DNA of 64,000 nucleotides from Azolla pinnata (taxonomy: Eukaryota; Streptophyta; Polypodiopsida; Salviniales; Salviniaceae), in the NCBI GenBank assembly GCA_037176905.1, contig JBBBWG010012223.1, positions 1 to 64,000 of the forward strand, written 5' to 3'. How positions within the stretch are numbered: position 1 is the first letter of the stretch; every line of letters begins with the position of its first letter. Below, in pieces: positions 12,942-23,208 of the stretch. The notes under the pieces are model-generated. The model saw only the letters and a list, made by a program, of their open reading frames with translations, did no database searches and was not told the DNA's origin. Position numbers and translations under genes: made by a program.

Positions 12942-13987
12942 AGTAGTAGTAGTAACACTGGCTACTTCACTTTTTTCTGCTGATCTTTTTTGTTTTCTTG
13001 TTGTCTCTCTCTCTCTCTTCTTGATTCGCCCTTAGAACGTTCAAATTAACGTGAAATTGTAACCAAGAGCAAAGAAACTTCGTTGATACCATCAGGGAAA
13101 GACGAGAAGAAGCAGCTTAAAATGGTTTCAGAAAATCTACCCATTTTCCTCCAAAGTGAATACGATTAAAGCAATTCACAATCAGAGAAACATGTGACAA
13201 ATTTTGGCTTTCTAAGAAGTTGACTAGGTTTGGGAAAATGGATCTTATCAACCCATTTTTTTTTGATGATGTGGAGCACAACCAGACAAAGATGTAATGA
13301 GAGAAAACCTGCACAAAGGACCATGGGGCAACACTCTCCTGCACCTGTTTCCTTCATTTTGTTCCCATTTGGTTTTTGTTTTGATTGAAAAGAACAGTGA
13401 CAAGAAAAAGATAGTCCAACAAAGGAGTTCAGAACAGCTTGGCTCATATCAACTTTTCAAAAATGTAGACAGAACTACATCCCATTAGAGCATTATCTTA
13501 TCCACAATGACTGTTAACAGCGTCCCAATCCTTGCAGAACTGAGGGCAAACGATAAGTAAGATTTCAACACATAAGCCTTGATTATTTATCTCAGTTCAC
13601 ATTTCCCCATACATATACATTGTACAAATTTACACTATACATATGATCCTTATAAATTCAGGCCCCGAGAGCCTTTCTTCTTGCAGTGCTAAAACCAAAC
13701 TAAACACTCACCAATAGACATGAAATATAAATAAATCGGCACCATTGCAAGAGAGATCCACAAGACCTATTTTTATTCATTACCATTTGAGACTCTCTTT
13801 ATAATTGGACCTTGTTGTATACACGCATTCTTCGTCATCGCAATGGAATATATACAGCTAGACCTTGATGAGAATCCCCCGTGCTTTTCCGTACTGTGGT
13901 CTTTATTACTCATCTTGCATCGCAACAGCCCATTATTTCTGATCTAATGTCTTGTTACTGCAGTTTCTATATGCTCTCGATTATCCT
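12942..13987. other. Spacer and 3' UTR of the WVD2-like gene
   Basis: Contains a short CT run (about 13005-13018) and AT-rich sequence next to the minus-strand gene. Small frames here are not convincing. Confidence 0.5.
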
Positions 13988-16571
13988 TTATACTACTATA
14001 GCAACTCCAGATGCATTGGATTGAATCTCTGGTGCCATTCCAAGCTCATGTTTCTCTGAACTGTTCTCATTCACACATTCCAACTGTTTCTCCACCACAC
14101 AATCCGATTTCGGGCCAGAGACCTTCTTTGCTGTATTACGTGGTCTCCTTATTCTCACCTCAAGCTTCACCTCTCCATTGTTTTCTTTCATACTTTGTTC
14201 TTCCCCATGAGCATCCACTGCCCCTTGCGTTGTCTTGTGAGTTGCGCTCGTGCTATTATTCTTCCTGCCCAACTTTGGTGACCTTGCACGTGTTGGAGGT
14301 ATCTGTTCAAAAGAGAATCACGTGTTTCAGTTGGAATTAGAATAACTCAATTATCTCATATGAAGAAAATCAAGTACATAAGTGCCTTTTCATTCCTCCA
14401 TATCTGAAACTCATCCTCAAAAGTAATGAGACTAGTGCATTGACCTATGTACATGCAAACCCATTTCCAGTAAAACTCACAATGATGTTGTGATCATGAA
14501 GCTCATGAGAGTAGCATGCATTACAAATATGATTTACACTATCTAATCAAAAAGTGTTCCAGCACTGGACTTTACTTTCTTGAATTCCAATTTTGGTGGT
14601 GTTAAGTCCTGATAAAATAGTGGCATTGGTGTTGCTTTGAAGGTAAGGCCTTTCCGAAACCTTTTTATCTCTTCTTCTATTACCTCCTGGAATAACCAAA
14701 CAGAGTAAACATTAGTTTCAATCGTGTGCGTAAGCACCACTAGAGAATTTGCATTGGGATATTTGGCATCAGCTTATATCGTTACCAAAACTCAATCTTT
14801 AATGATTTCCCCCTGAGGAAATCGATGACAATATTTGAATTGCGGTCAATTCTTTAAACATAGTCATTGATGTACAAAAGAATATTATATTTCCCTTTGG
14901 AACAATAAGAACATTTGAACCAAATTCAGTTTTTGAAAGATGTAAGAGAGAAAAAGTATGTTGTCTTTCCCTTGATCACATTTCAAATGATTTGCCATGG
15001 TGGAAATAAATACATTACCTTTGTTTTATCTTGTGCTTGAGACTTGGCTGCCTCTTTTGCAGTCAACCGCTCCTCCAGCTTTGAATTGAACTGACAAAAC
15101 AATGGTCAGACATCAGGAAGCTCACAATACATATAATGAACTAAACGCTCTTAACAGCAGTTCAATGCCCCTTTCCATCTGTGAGCTTAAAAGTGAACAT
15201 TGGATTTACCATGCTTCAGATAACCGTCAATACCTCTTTTCTCCTTTGGGCCCGTGCATCACTATTAAAATTAAATGTGTTGGTACTTGCACGCAGTTGC
15301 CCTTTTGTCTCCTCGATCCTGACAGCCTCATTTTGGCTTTCGAATATCACCAACACACACAATATGATTATGATTAGACTAAAGTGCTCATTGCTTATCT
15401 ACTATTAAGAGAAAATCCTAGACCTTGGAGAAGTATGAGCAGAATCAGATAATTAAGAATAATTCACCTCATATCTTCCACTTTATCACCATTTGTGGTC
15501 CTCTTTTCATCTTCTTTTGTGACCTAAAAAAGATTAAAAAAAAAATCTCATCACGATTTTGGCATTATTTAATCTAAATTTGGCACAAGATCTCAAATCA
15601 CTCAAAAACCTCTAATGGAAACCAGGGCAACTATTGTGCATTATCTCACTCACTATTTCTGTAATGTTTCTCACATCATACAAATGATCGACATTGCAAG
15701 AGACCCTCGAGTCATTTCACTTCTCTATCAGTGTATATGTGTTGGGCCTGTATTCTGGCCTCTTTTTCCTTATTGAGATTACAGCCTTGTGGTAAGCCAA
15801 GTTTTCACCCCCACAATTACAATGCTTTACTGTACACAACTACAGGCTGAAGGGGTGGTTGCTCTGTTGCTCTACCCTAACAGCTGCACTACAACTGTGT
15901 GACCTCTCTATATCTATCGCTCCCCCCTGCCTCACTCACTCTTTACAATCAGTTAAAGTACAAGAAGCAATGTTCAAATTCAAAAGTTCAACCTGATTTC
16001 TACCCGATGGTTTAACTTGTCCTCCTAACGAAGCTCTTTTATCAGTAGCAAGTGCAAATGGCTGTGGAACAGTGAAGTTGGACTGAGACCGAGGAACCTT
16101 TTCATGTTGCGTTAATGTGACTGAATGAGAATTCGATGGTTTATCCGCTCCTGACTTTACATGCTTAACTCCAAGTCCAGATGAACGGGCCTTCGAGAAA
16201 TTAATCCTCTTAAATTTCTGAGCACCAGTCACGGACTTTGTCAGTTTATTGGTTTTTAAAGTATCACTAGATTTGAAGGGGATGGTATCTGTAGTCTGTG
16301 GTAAATCATCTGAAGAAATCTGAAAAGGAAAAAAAAACAAAATATGATCAAAACTCTAAGCATCAACATTCAAACCTGTTGAAGATTGGTTAAGCTAGGT
16401 TACTTTCGTGTCATCCATCTTTGCATTGAGTTCCTCCTTCTGATTCATCTCATCTTCTGGAACATCATGACAGGTTACGCAATTCGAGGTGTCTTTCTCT
16501 TGATTCTCTATAGAAAGAATGGGTACTTGAATATCGATTTCATTTCCTGAAATTTGATCTCCTGAATCCAT
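13988..16571 (-). CDS. WVD2-like (WDL) TPX2-domain microtubule-associated protein
   Basis: Seven coding exons in transcription order: 16571-16404, 16319-15993, 15523-15468, 15336-15234, 15090-15019, 14686-14576 and 14302-13988. All phases agree, giving 383 residues. Start MDSGDQISGNE. Residues 57-165 include the family hallmark NFTVPQPFALATDKRASLGG. The TPX2/KLEEK region follows: DARAQRRKEFNSKLEERL, then IKRFRKGLTFKATPMPLFYQ and IPPTRARSPKLGRKN. The tail is polar and charged. WAVE-DAMPENED2-like proteins bind and bundle cortical microtubules and shape anisotropic cell growth. Exon 4 (15336-15234) contains an AG-GT pair that could be mistaken for a small intron, but the frame is open through it (QLRASTNTFNFNSDAR). 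The in-frame ATG at 16571 is the only suitable start. 5' UTR exons probably lie in 16.6-17.9 kb. Confidence 0.92.
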
Positions 16572-17929
16572 TCCTTCTTTCCGCTTTTGTTCCCACGTAG
16601 AAGTTATTGTGGCCCTCCTTTGATAATTTTTACTACATTAGGTTCCACAGTAACCCAGAAGATTCATGAAACACCGATAAGAACTGAAATTTTTACTTAG
16701 ATCGGACTGAAAAAACAATTAATCAACATGGTAATATATCTAGATCATATTAAGCATGTAGAATGACAATTATTAACAAAAGTTAACCTTCATCAGTTTT
16801 TTTCAAGCTCATCATTAAAGATCTTGTGAGCTAGAATCTATTTTGGGCAAGAACAGACAGCTGAAGTGCAAAATCTGATCTACAAAGAGAATCTTGTGCA
16901 AAGTGCCTTAGAGGCTCCTTGAAAGATTCATAGAAGAATTTATCATGCACATTGTGGTCATTATTGATCGCCTCTATAGCTCTGAGTTCTCATTCAAGCT
17001 CTGATATGAGCACTTGGGCATCTGTTTGAGAACAGCAAAACTAGACACACTCATAAATATTCTCAGTTTGAAAGGTGCCCTAGTTTAGGTCATACACTCA
17101 AATCCCCTACAATAGCACTTTGCAGCTATCCTATGAAAAAAAACCACACAGATTGAACGGATTCCTTATTCCGAGCAGTTGAAATGATATAAGGAAAGAT
17201 CTTGAATCCATGAATTTCAAACTGTCAAAGTTGAAATTGAAATCATGTATCTACCATTAAAAAACATTTGACGCTTACAGTTTCTACCGTCACATGGCCA
17301 GATGTTTGCAGTAATACAATCTATTAAGCTAAGATGGAGTATATATGCAAAGAAATTTACAAACTAATGAAATATCAACAATTTAATCTGAGTTCTAATT
17401 ACAACTTACAATCGCAGCACTCTACTGGCCTAAGCTAAAATACGAAGAGAAAAACTCCTTACAATTGTCTACTGGCCTAAGCTAAAATACGAAGAGAAAA
17501 ACTCTGTATTGATCTAACCTCGTAATATGGTTAGCATTGAATATATTGAAACAAATAAAGATCAGTTTATGGAGGACTGGACTTCGTAGAATACTCACAG
17601 TCCCAATTCATGGTCAGCTACATTCGCACAAGAAAGCTAAACTGAAGTAGCAGCTTAACCAGCAGCAAAAAGAAATGGAAGCAAACCAAAGAACAATCTG
17701 GGTATGAACATGAAAGAAAGGCAAATGTTTCGTCCTACGACCAAAAATGTATCTGCTGCCAGGGAATGCACGACACCATCGCAGCTGAATGAAAGACAGA
17801 CGGGCAAAACAGAGGGAGCGGGGAGCTCTGACTCACCATGAAAGGGGCAGAGGCGATGAGCTGGATCAATGCCCATCTGTCAAAGAGGAGGCAAAACAAG
17901 CAGGCAGACACAAACACAAACACACACAG
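16572..17929. other. Probable 5' UTR, UTR intron and promoter of the WVD2-like gene
   Basis: AT-rich and without coding hallmarks. It includes a perfect 37-bp direct repeat at 17421-17457 and 17468-17504. Confidence 0.45.
17421..17504. repeat. Perfect 37-bp direct repeat (two copies, 47-bp period)
   Basis: Copies at 17421-17457 and 17468-17504 are identical and start 'tctactggcctaagc'. Ten bases separate them. Identity in a non-coding AT-rich context suggests a recent duplication. Confidence 0.95.
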
Positions 17930-18145
17930 CTAAGAGGTGCAAAAGCGAGCAAGAAACAGAGAAAGAGGGAGAGAGAAGGAGGGACCCAATGAAATGGGAA
18001 AAGCTTCCATGTGGGTCTCGGAATTGGACGAGTTACCGGGACCGGGTTCCTTCAATTTTCTTCTCATTCTCTGTTTTCTTGTGGGTTTCCCTTCCAAGGT
18101 TTTCCAGTACACAGATTAGCGATGGAAGCTCAGATGTCACATCTC

Positions 18146-18700
18146 TGAGAAAGAGACAGAAAGAGACAGAGACAGAGAGAAACAGAGAGGGACAGAAAGA
18201 CAGAGAGAAGAAAAAGAAGATGATGATGATGATGGTGATGAGGATCATGATGATGATGGTGATGCTGGTCATGGTGATGATCATGGTGGTGATGGTGGTG
18301 ATGGTGATGATGGTTGTGATGGTGATGATGGTTGTGAGGATGATGATGATGATGGTGGTGATGATGATGATGGTGGTGATGATTATGGTTATGATGGTGA
18401 TGGTTATGATTATGATGATGGTGATGGTGCTGATGATGATGGTGCTGATGATGATGGTGGTGATTGTGATGATGATGATGGTGCTGATGATGATGATGAT
18501 GATGGTGATGATGGTGATGATGATGATGATGGTGATGATGCTGGTGAATATGGTGATGATGCTGGTGAATATGGTGATGGTGAGGATGGTGGTGGTGATG
18601 ATGGTGATGATGCTGGTGAATATGGTGATGGTGATGATGGTGATGATGCTGGTAAATATGGTGATGGTGATGATGGTGGTGGTGGCGATGATGATCATGT
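18146..18700. repeat. Purine-rich (GAGACA)n tract followed by a (GAT)/(GGT) minisatellite
   Basis: 18146-18215 is GAGACAGA-type purine repeat. 18216-18690 is a mix of GAT and GGT triplets with few interruptions. Within it a unit of about 27 bp (gatgatgctggtgaatatgg...) recurs near 18535, 18557, 18607 and 18645. Because the period is a multiple of 3 it stays open on both strands and yields Met/Val-rich and Ile/Thr-rich fake proteins. Confidence 0.93.
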
Positions 18701-18720
18701 GGAAAATATGTACTGTTTTT

Positions 18721-20087
18721 CCATTCTTTTCCTGTGTTTTTTCTTTGTAATCTTCATCACTCAACTTTAACATGGCAGTTAATTCAGTTTTCATCTGAAG
18801 TAAAATTTCCTCATATGAGAAACTGGATTTCAGCTGGCCTAACCTATTTCTCAAGATGTTTGGAAGCACAGAGAGCTCCGAGATATCGCCTGAGATATGG
18901 AATTCGATCGGCGGCTCCAGCAGAAGAAAGCTGAGCTGCTTCTTGTTCGTTTCGGCCCGCGTCTGAAGCTTACGGTCGATTTATTTGCGCGGCAATCAGA
19001 TCGATCTGAAGTCTTCGGGAACACAACCGATGGCCTAATGACGCTTTATGATTTGCGAGCGAATCATACGTTCCGGACCTCGTCGATCATGGGCACTGCT
19101 TTCAATAAGGGCGTGTGGGGAAATTGCCCACATCAGCCACAATGCAGACTTGTATAGCTCGCCATCGCTTGGGGATTCCGAGCACTTCGTCAATAGGCTT
19201 TGCAAACTTGTTCCGACGAGATTGTATACGATTATTTTCTCGTACAGCTTTCGCTTTACTTCTGTTTGTTCCCTTTCTGCCTGTTTGGTGGCCCGTTCGA
19301 GTCACGTCGTTATTCACTCGCTTCGAGCCAACCGAGGAAAACATCCATGCAAACGACAGCCTCGCCATCGACAAATTTGAGCGAAAGGAACCCTCGTCGA
19401 GTAGGAAAAATGCAGTATCAAGTATGGAGTATGTGTTTTGGTTGGAGATCTGATGAATGATTCTAGCGGCTACATTGGATGAATCTTGATCTCAAGTTAC
19501 TGGTTGTACTTGTCATGAAAACGACTACGAGAACTATGATCGTTGATTACTCTTAAACAGAACATTGGATACCCATTAGATGCAACATAACTGATTAAAT
19601 AAAGCATATTTAGCAATGTAATTACCCCACATACAACTAAGCGGTTGTTAAGCGCGCATTCCCTCTGATCTTATACATATCAACTTCATCTCCATTATTC
19701 ATGCATTTTTAATATAAAGCTGACTACAGGAAAAGGTCTGTGAAGTTCCTGAGCACATTTCAGCAGTTCCTCGTAAGCATTACAAAATTTGGCTTGGGTG
19801 TTCCATCTCTATAAGAAAAAAGAACGAAACATATATTAACGTCTTCTTATGCCAACCTCCATAGATTAAGAAAGAAGATCAGAAAAAGAAGCCAAAAAAT
19901 GTGAAAGCCTTGTTTGTTGTTAACATGGATGGCATTGTCGCATTTAGTAAATTTCTTCGGTTTCTGTCAGTTTTTTACACAATTATCTCCCATTTTCTCA
20001 GAATCGTTCGTCTATGTTTACGCTTACAATCGCTCGTACTTTCACAGGGTGTAATAAAGAACTGTCCAATACCTAAAAATTGTGTCA
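18721..20087. other. Unassigned region with a GC-richer block at about 18880-19460
   Basis: 18880-19460 is noticeably richer in GC and CpG than its surroundings and carries overlapping open frames on both strands (plus 18897-19157, 19048-19380 and 19115-19453; minus 19374-19102). I recognise no domain. It may be an old insertion or a gene fragment. 19460-20087 is AT-rich and includes the PDF 3' UTR. Confidence 0.4.
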
Positions 20088-22397
20088 TTAGCTTGTTTTA
20101 TCTTCACATACGCCAATCTTTGGGCATCCAGATGGCAATACAAGTTGCAAATTTGCAGTGGTCCTGAAAGTCCTTGGCACCATCTTATCTACAAAAAGAT
20201 GACCTTGAATATGATCACATTCATGTTGTAAAATCCGCGCTTTCCAGCCACACGCATCGATGATGATCGGTGATCCATCCCGTCCAAATCCTGAAACCTC
20301 TACTTCAAGATGCCTTTCCACTAGTCCTCTATATCCTTTAACACTACAATGAAGGTGAAAAGCTTTATTAGTGCTACTGAAAATGTTCCCGATAAGAATG
20401 ATGATATATAGTAAAAACCTAGCCTTGATGTTCAACTGCATAGTTAACCCAGTCCCAATAACACATTAATCTGGTATATCCTTCTGATAATAACACATTG
20501 CAAGCTTGACAGACTAATCTATCTGGTACATTATAATATGCTAATCTTGATTAGTCTGGTACCAAAGCTTGAGATAGATAATAACACATTAATCTGTACA
20601 CTCTTCTGATTAACCTTGGATTAAAGGAGGACCCCATATATGACGATAAAAATCAAATAGTTAACCTGAGACATCCTTCAAAAAATCTCGCACTTCTGTT
20701 ACCCTTTTTCTTTAACTTAGGATTGCAGATAACCTGTGAAGAATAGAAGGAGAAACTCATGGTGTTTGCCACAGGAAAAAATACACATGAATCATCCTGA
20801 AACAGAGGAATAAAATAACCTCAAACCATGCAGACAGTCTGTAATTGCTTAACGAATTTTCATATTTCAATCACCACGAGGTCAAATGGAGACCGTTGTT
20901 GTGCATCAGCATCTTCCTTCGATACATAGCTGATATATTCTTTTGTATCTTCTGCGACAATGATCTACACAAACCAAATAATCTCTTCATTAGCAGCAAC
21001 CAGAGTAGCAAAATACAAAGTCCTAGAAATACAAGATTCCCCTCATACATTCAATAAGAGATCAGAGCCTTTGTGAAAAAAATATAATTTTGAACTCAGG
21101 GATCAGATCCTTCGTAAAAATGGTATCACTGCATCAGATCAAAGTGAAAAGAAGTCATCCTTTCAAAAATTCAGCATATGCTATAAGGGTCCATAGACAT
21201 TAATGATTCTTTTAAAATACATTAGCGTCAACTGCTCAGTAGCTATTCGGTTATGATCAAACACTTGAAGCTGCTACAAAGACGAGGCAAACATGAATTG
21301 ACTCATTAACATCGTTCCAAAAACTTAGGGTAATAACACATTTTATTCAGTGGACATTACCTACTTCTTTGCGAGGGATTTCCATGTGAGACAGCAGAAA
21401 AAACCATCATGATGATTCGTGGAGAAAAAATTCAAAATTTCCTGATTTTTTAAAGCTTTCGAAAATTTTAAAGCCTTTACCTGTTTTGAAGACTTTACTA
21501 CAAGCTAAATTGGTTCTAATTATTTATCATAAAAAACTGTTCCTCATTGTGAACACAATATGCTTGGTTTCAATTTATCTTACCACAGCTGAAGTACATG
21601 CATGCTTCACATTAAATTTATTCCAATATCTACCAATGGCTGTACTTGATTGAGTATACACCATAAAGTACAACTGTTTCAATATTCAGCACAAACTTAA
21701 ACTGTTCTAGGTTCTACTCACAATTCAAATGCCTTTAGTGCTCAACTCCAATTCGAAGTTTTCTAATGCTGACCACAAATGCCTACTGTTCTAATGCTTA
21801 TTACAGACTGAAATGGTCTTGGCTGATCTCTTACTACAAATCTAAGCTGTTTGAAACTGTTAAGACCGGGTGAAAATACTTCCAAACAGTGTATTAAGAT
21901 CGCCTCTCTTTTGCTAAAGGTTCCACCGTACGAAGGAGAGAAGCAGTCTGAAAGTGAGAACCGGTTACGCAATGACTGAAAGTTAAGAAAGAAAGAAAAA
22001 CAAAAAACAAAGGAAGATTTTGAGATGATATTCTTACTTGAAGCGGGATTCCTATCTGGGTAGCTGCGAGGCCGACACCTGGAGCCGCTCTCATGACAGC
22101 GATCATATCGTCTATTATCTTCTGGATGCGTTCCGTCGGAATTTCTTCGACGGGAACAGGTGAAGCTACCTCGTGAAGGACGGGGTCTCCTGCTTCGACG
22201 ATCTCTGGAAGCTTTGTGAGGCGCCGGGGAGAAGCCATTTTGAAGAAAGAAGAGATGGAAATCAGCGTGGGTGCCGATGCCGATGCCGATGCCGATGCCG
22301 ATGCCGGCGGCGCAAGAGCTCGTCTTCTGTGCAACGAGGAGGGAAGGAGATGCCGAGGGTGAGAAATGACGATGCAGCGGCTGTGCAGAAGCGCCAT
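20088..22397 (-). CDS. PDF1A: Peptide deformylase, PDF1A type (organellar)
   Basis: Four exons: 22397-22038, 20964-20875, 20733-20666 and 20343-20088, in phase, giving 257 residues. All three PDF signatures are present, each on a different exon: [10 protein letters not shown] (motif 1), FFEGCLS split across exons 3/4 (motif 2, metal-binding Cys) and QHECDH (motif 3, two metal-binding His and catalytic Glu). The family tail follows: [11 protein letters not shown] and GCPKIG. The enzyme removes the formyl group from N-formyl-Met of proteins made in mitochondria and plastids. The first ATG in frame is 22397 (MALLHSRC); the frame also extends upstream from a TTG, which I do not use. The first 50 or so residues are Ser/Ala-rich and basic, as in a targeting peptide, and include an (Ala-Ser)n run from a hexanucleotide repeat. 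Intron 1 is 1.07 kb. Confidence 0.95.
22273..22306. repeat. (GCCGAT)n hexanucleotide repeat inside PDF exon 1
   Basis: Five to six units. On the minus strand they read GCATCG, i.e. alternating Ala-Ser in the targeting peptide. Unit number can change without shifting the frame. Confidence 0.93.
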
Positions 22398-23208
22398 AGC
22401 CTCCAAGGATTGGACGTCCTATTTGCACCAAATACTTCTGACACAAATGGACACAGGAACAACAGAAAGACTTCTTTTCATGATTTTTGAGGAAGCTGCT
22501 GCTCTTCATATATTTTTTCACAATGGGTTTCTGTCAATCGCATCAGAGGAGCTTGAATTTGGTAGCGAATCCTGTGGGATTGATCAGTAGATTGAGCATC
22601 AGAACCATGTTTTGAGGCTGGCCCAAAATCCCAGCAAAATTCCAAACATTTCAGCATGTAATTTCAGGATTTCCACAATTTTGCAAAGTAGAGAAGATTA
22701 GTTTTGGAATCTTTGGTGATAGCAAAAAGACCCACAGTCTGGCTTCTGCCAAAATCGCATCACAGGAGCTTGAATTTGGTAGCAAATCCTGTGGGATTGA
22801 TCATCAGAATCATGTTTTGAGGCTGGCCCAAATTCCAGCAAATTTCCAACATTTCAGCATATAATTCAGGATTTACACAATTCTGCAAGCTAGAGAAGAT
22901 TAGTTTTTGAATCGTTGGTGATAGCAAACAGACCCACACGGGAATGGGATAGATAACCCATCACTGAGTTTAAACTCGGCTAGCAAAAAGAACATTGACT
23001 CTTTGTCAGATACATCTCAGCTTTGGGTATGCGGCAAATCTCTCACCAGCACATACATGAGCATTTCTCTATTTTCGCATGCCAATTCTCAACCTCCTTA
23101 TGAAATGGAGGGATGTTTGGGAGGCACAATTTTCATGGAGGGATTCTCCAGGGATGATAACATATAGGAGCAGAGTTGAACCTCTCTGGTTTTTCGAATC
23201 AACAAAGT
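22398..23208. other. Spacer between PDF1A 5' end and YJU2 3' end
   Basis: Dominated by the duplicated block listed next. No coding hallmarks. Confidence 0.5.
22536..22940. repeat. Two-copy tandem repeat, unit about 200 bp
   Basis: Copy 1 about 22536-22737, copy 2 about 22752-22940. Both contain 'aggagcttgaatttggtagc', 'gttttgaggctggccca' and 'gatagcaaa.agacccaca'. Copy 2 lacks about 10 bp in its first third. Confidence 0.9.

Noticed and set aside
15234-15336. A small intron splitting the WVD2-like exon at CAA|GTACC
   Set aside because: Removing it breaks the frame, while reading through gives QLRASTNTFNFNSDAR leading into the family motif.
17869-18869. 293-codon plus and 278-codon minus frames rich in Met/Val and Ile/Thr
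   Set aside because: Pure translation of the GAT/GGT minisatellite. Flanking parts have no recognisable protein.
22404-22406. PDF start at the upstream codon (frame opens MEAMALL)
   Set aside because: That codon is TTG. The first ATG in frame is at 22397.
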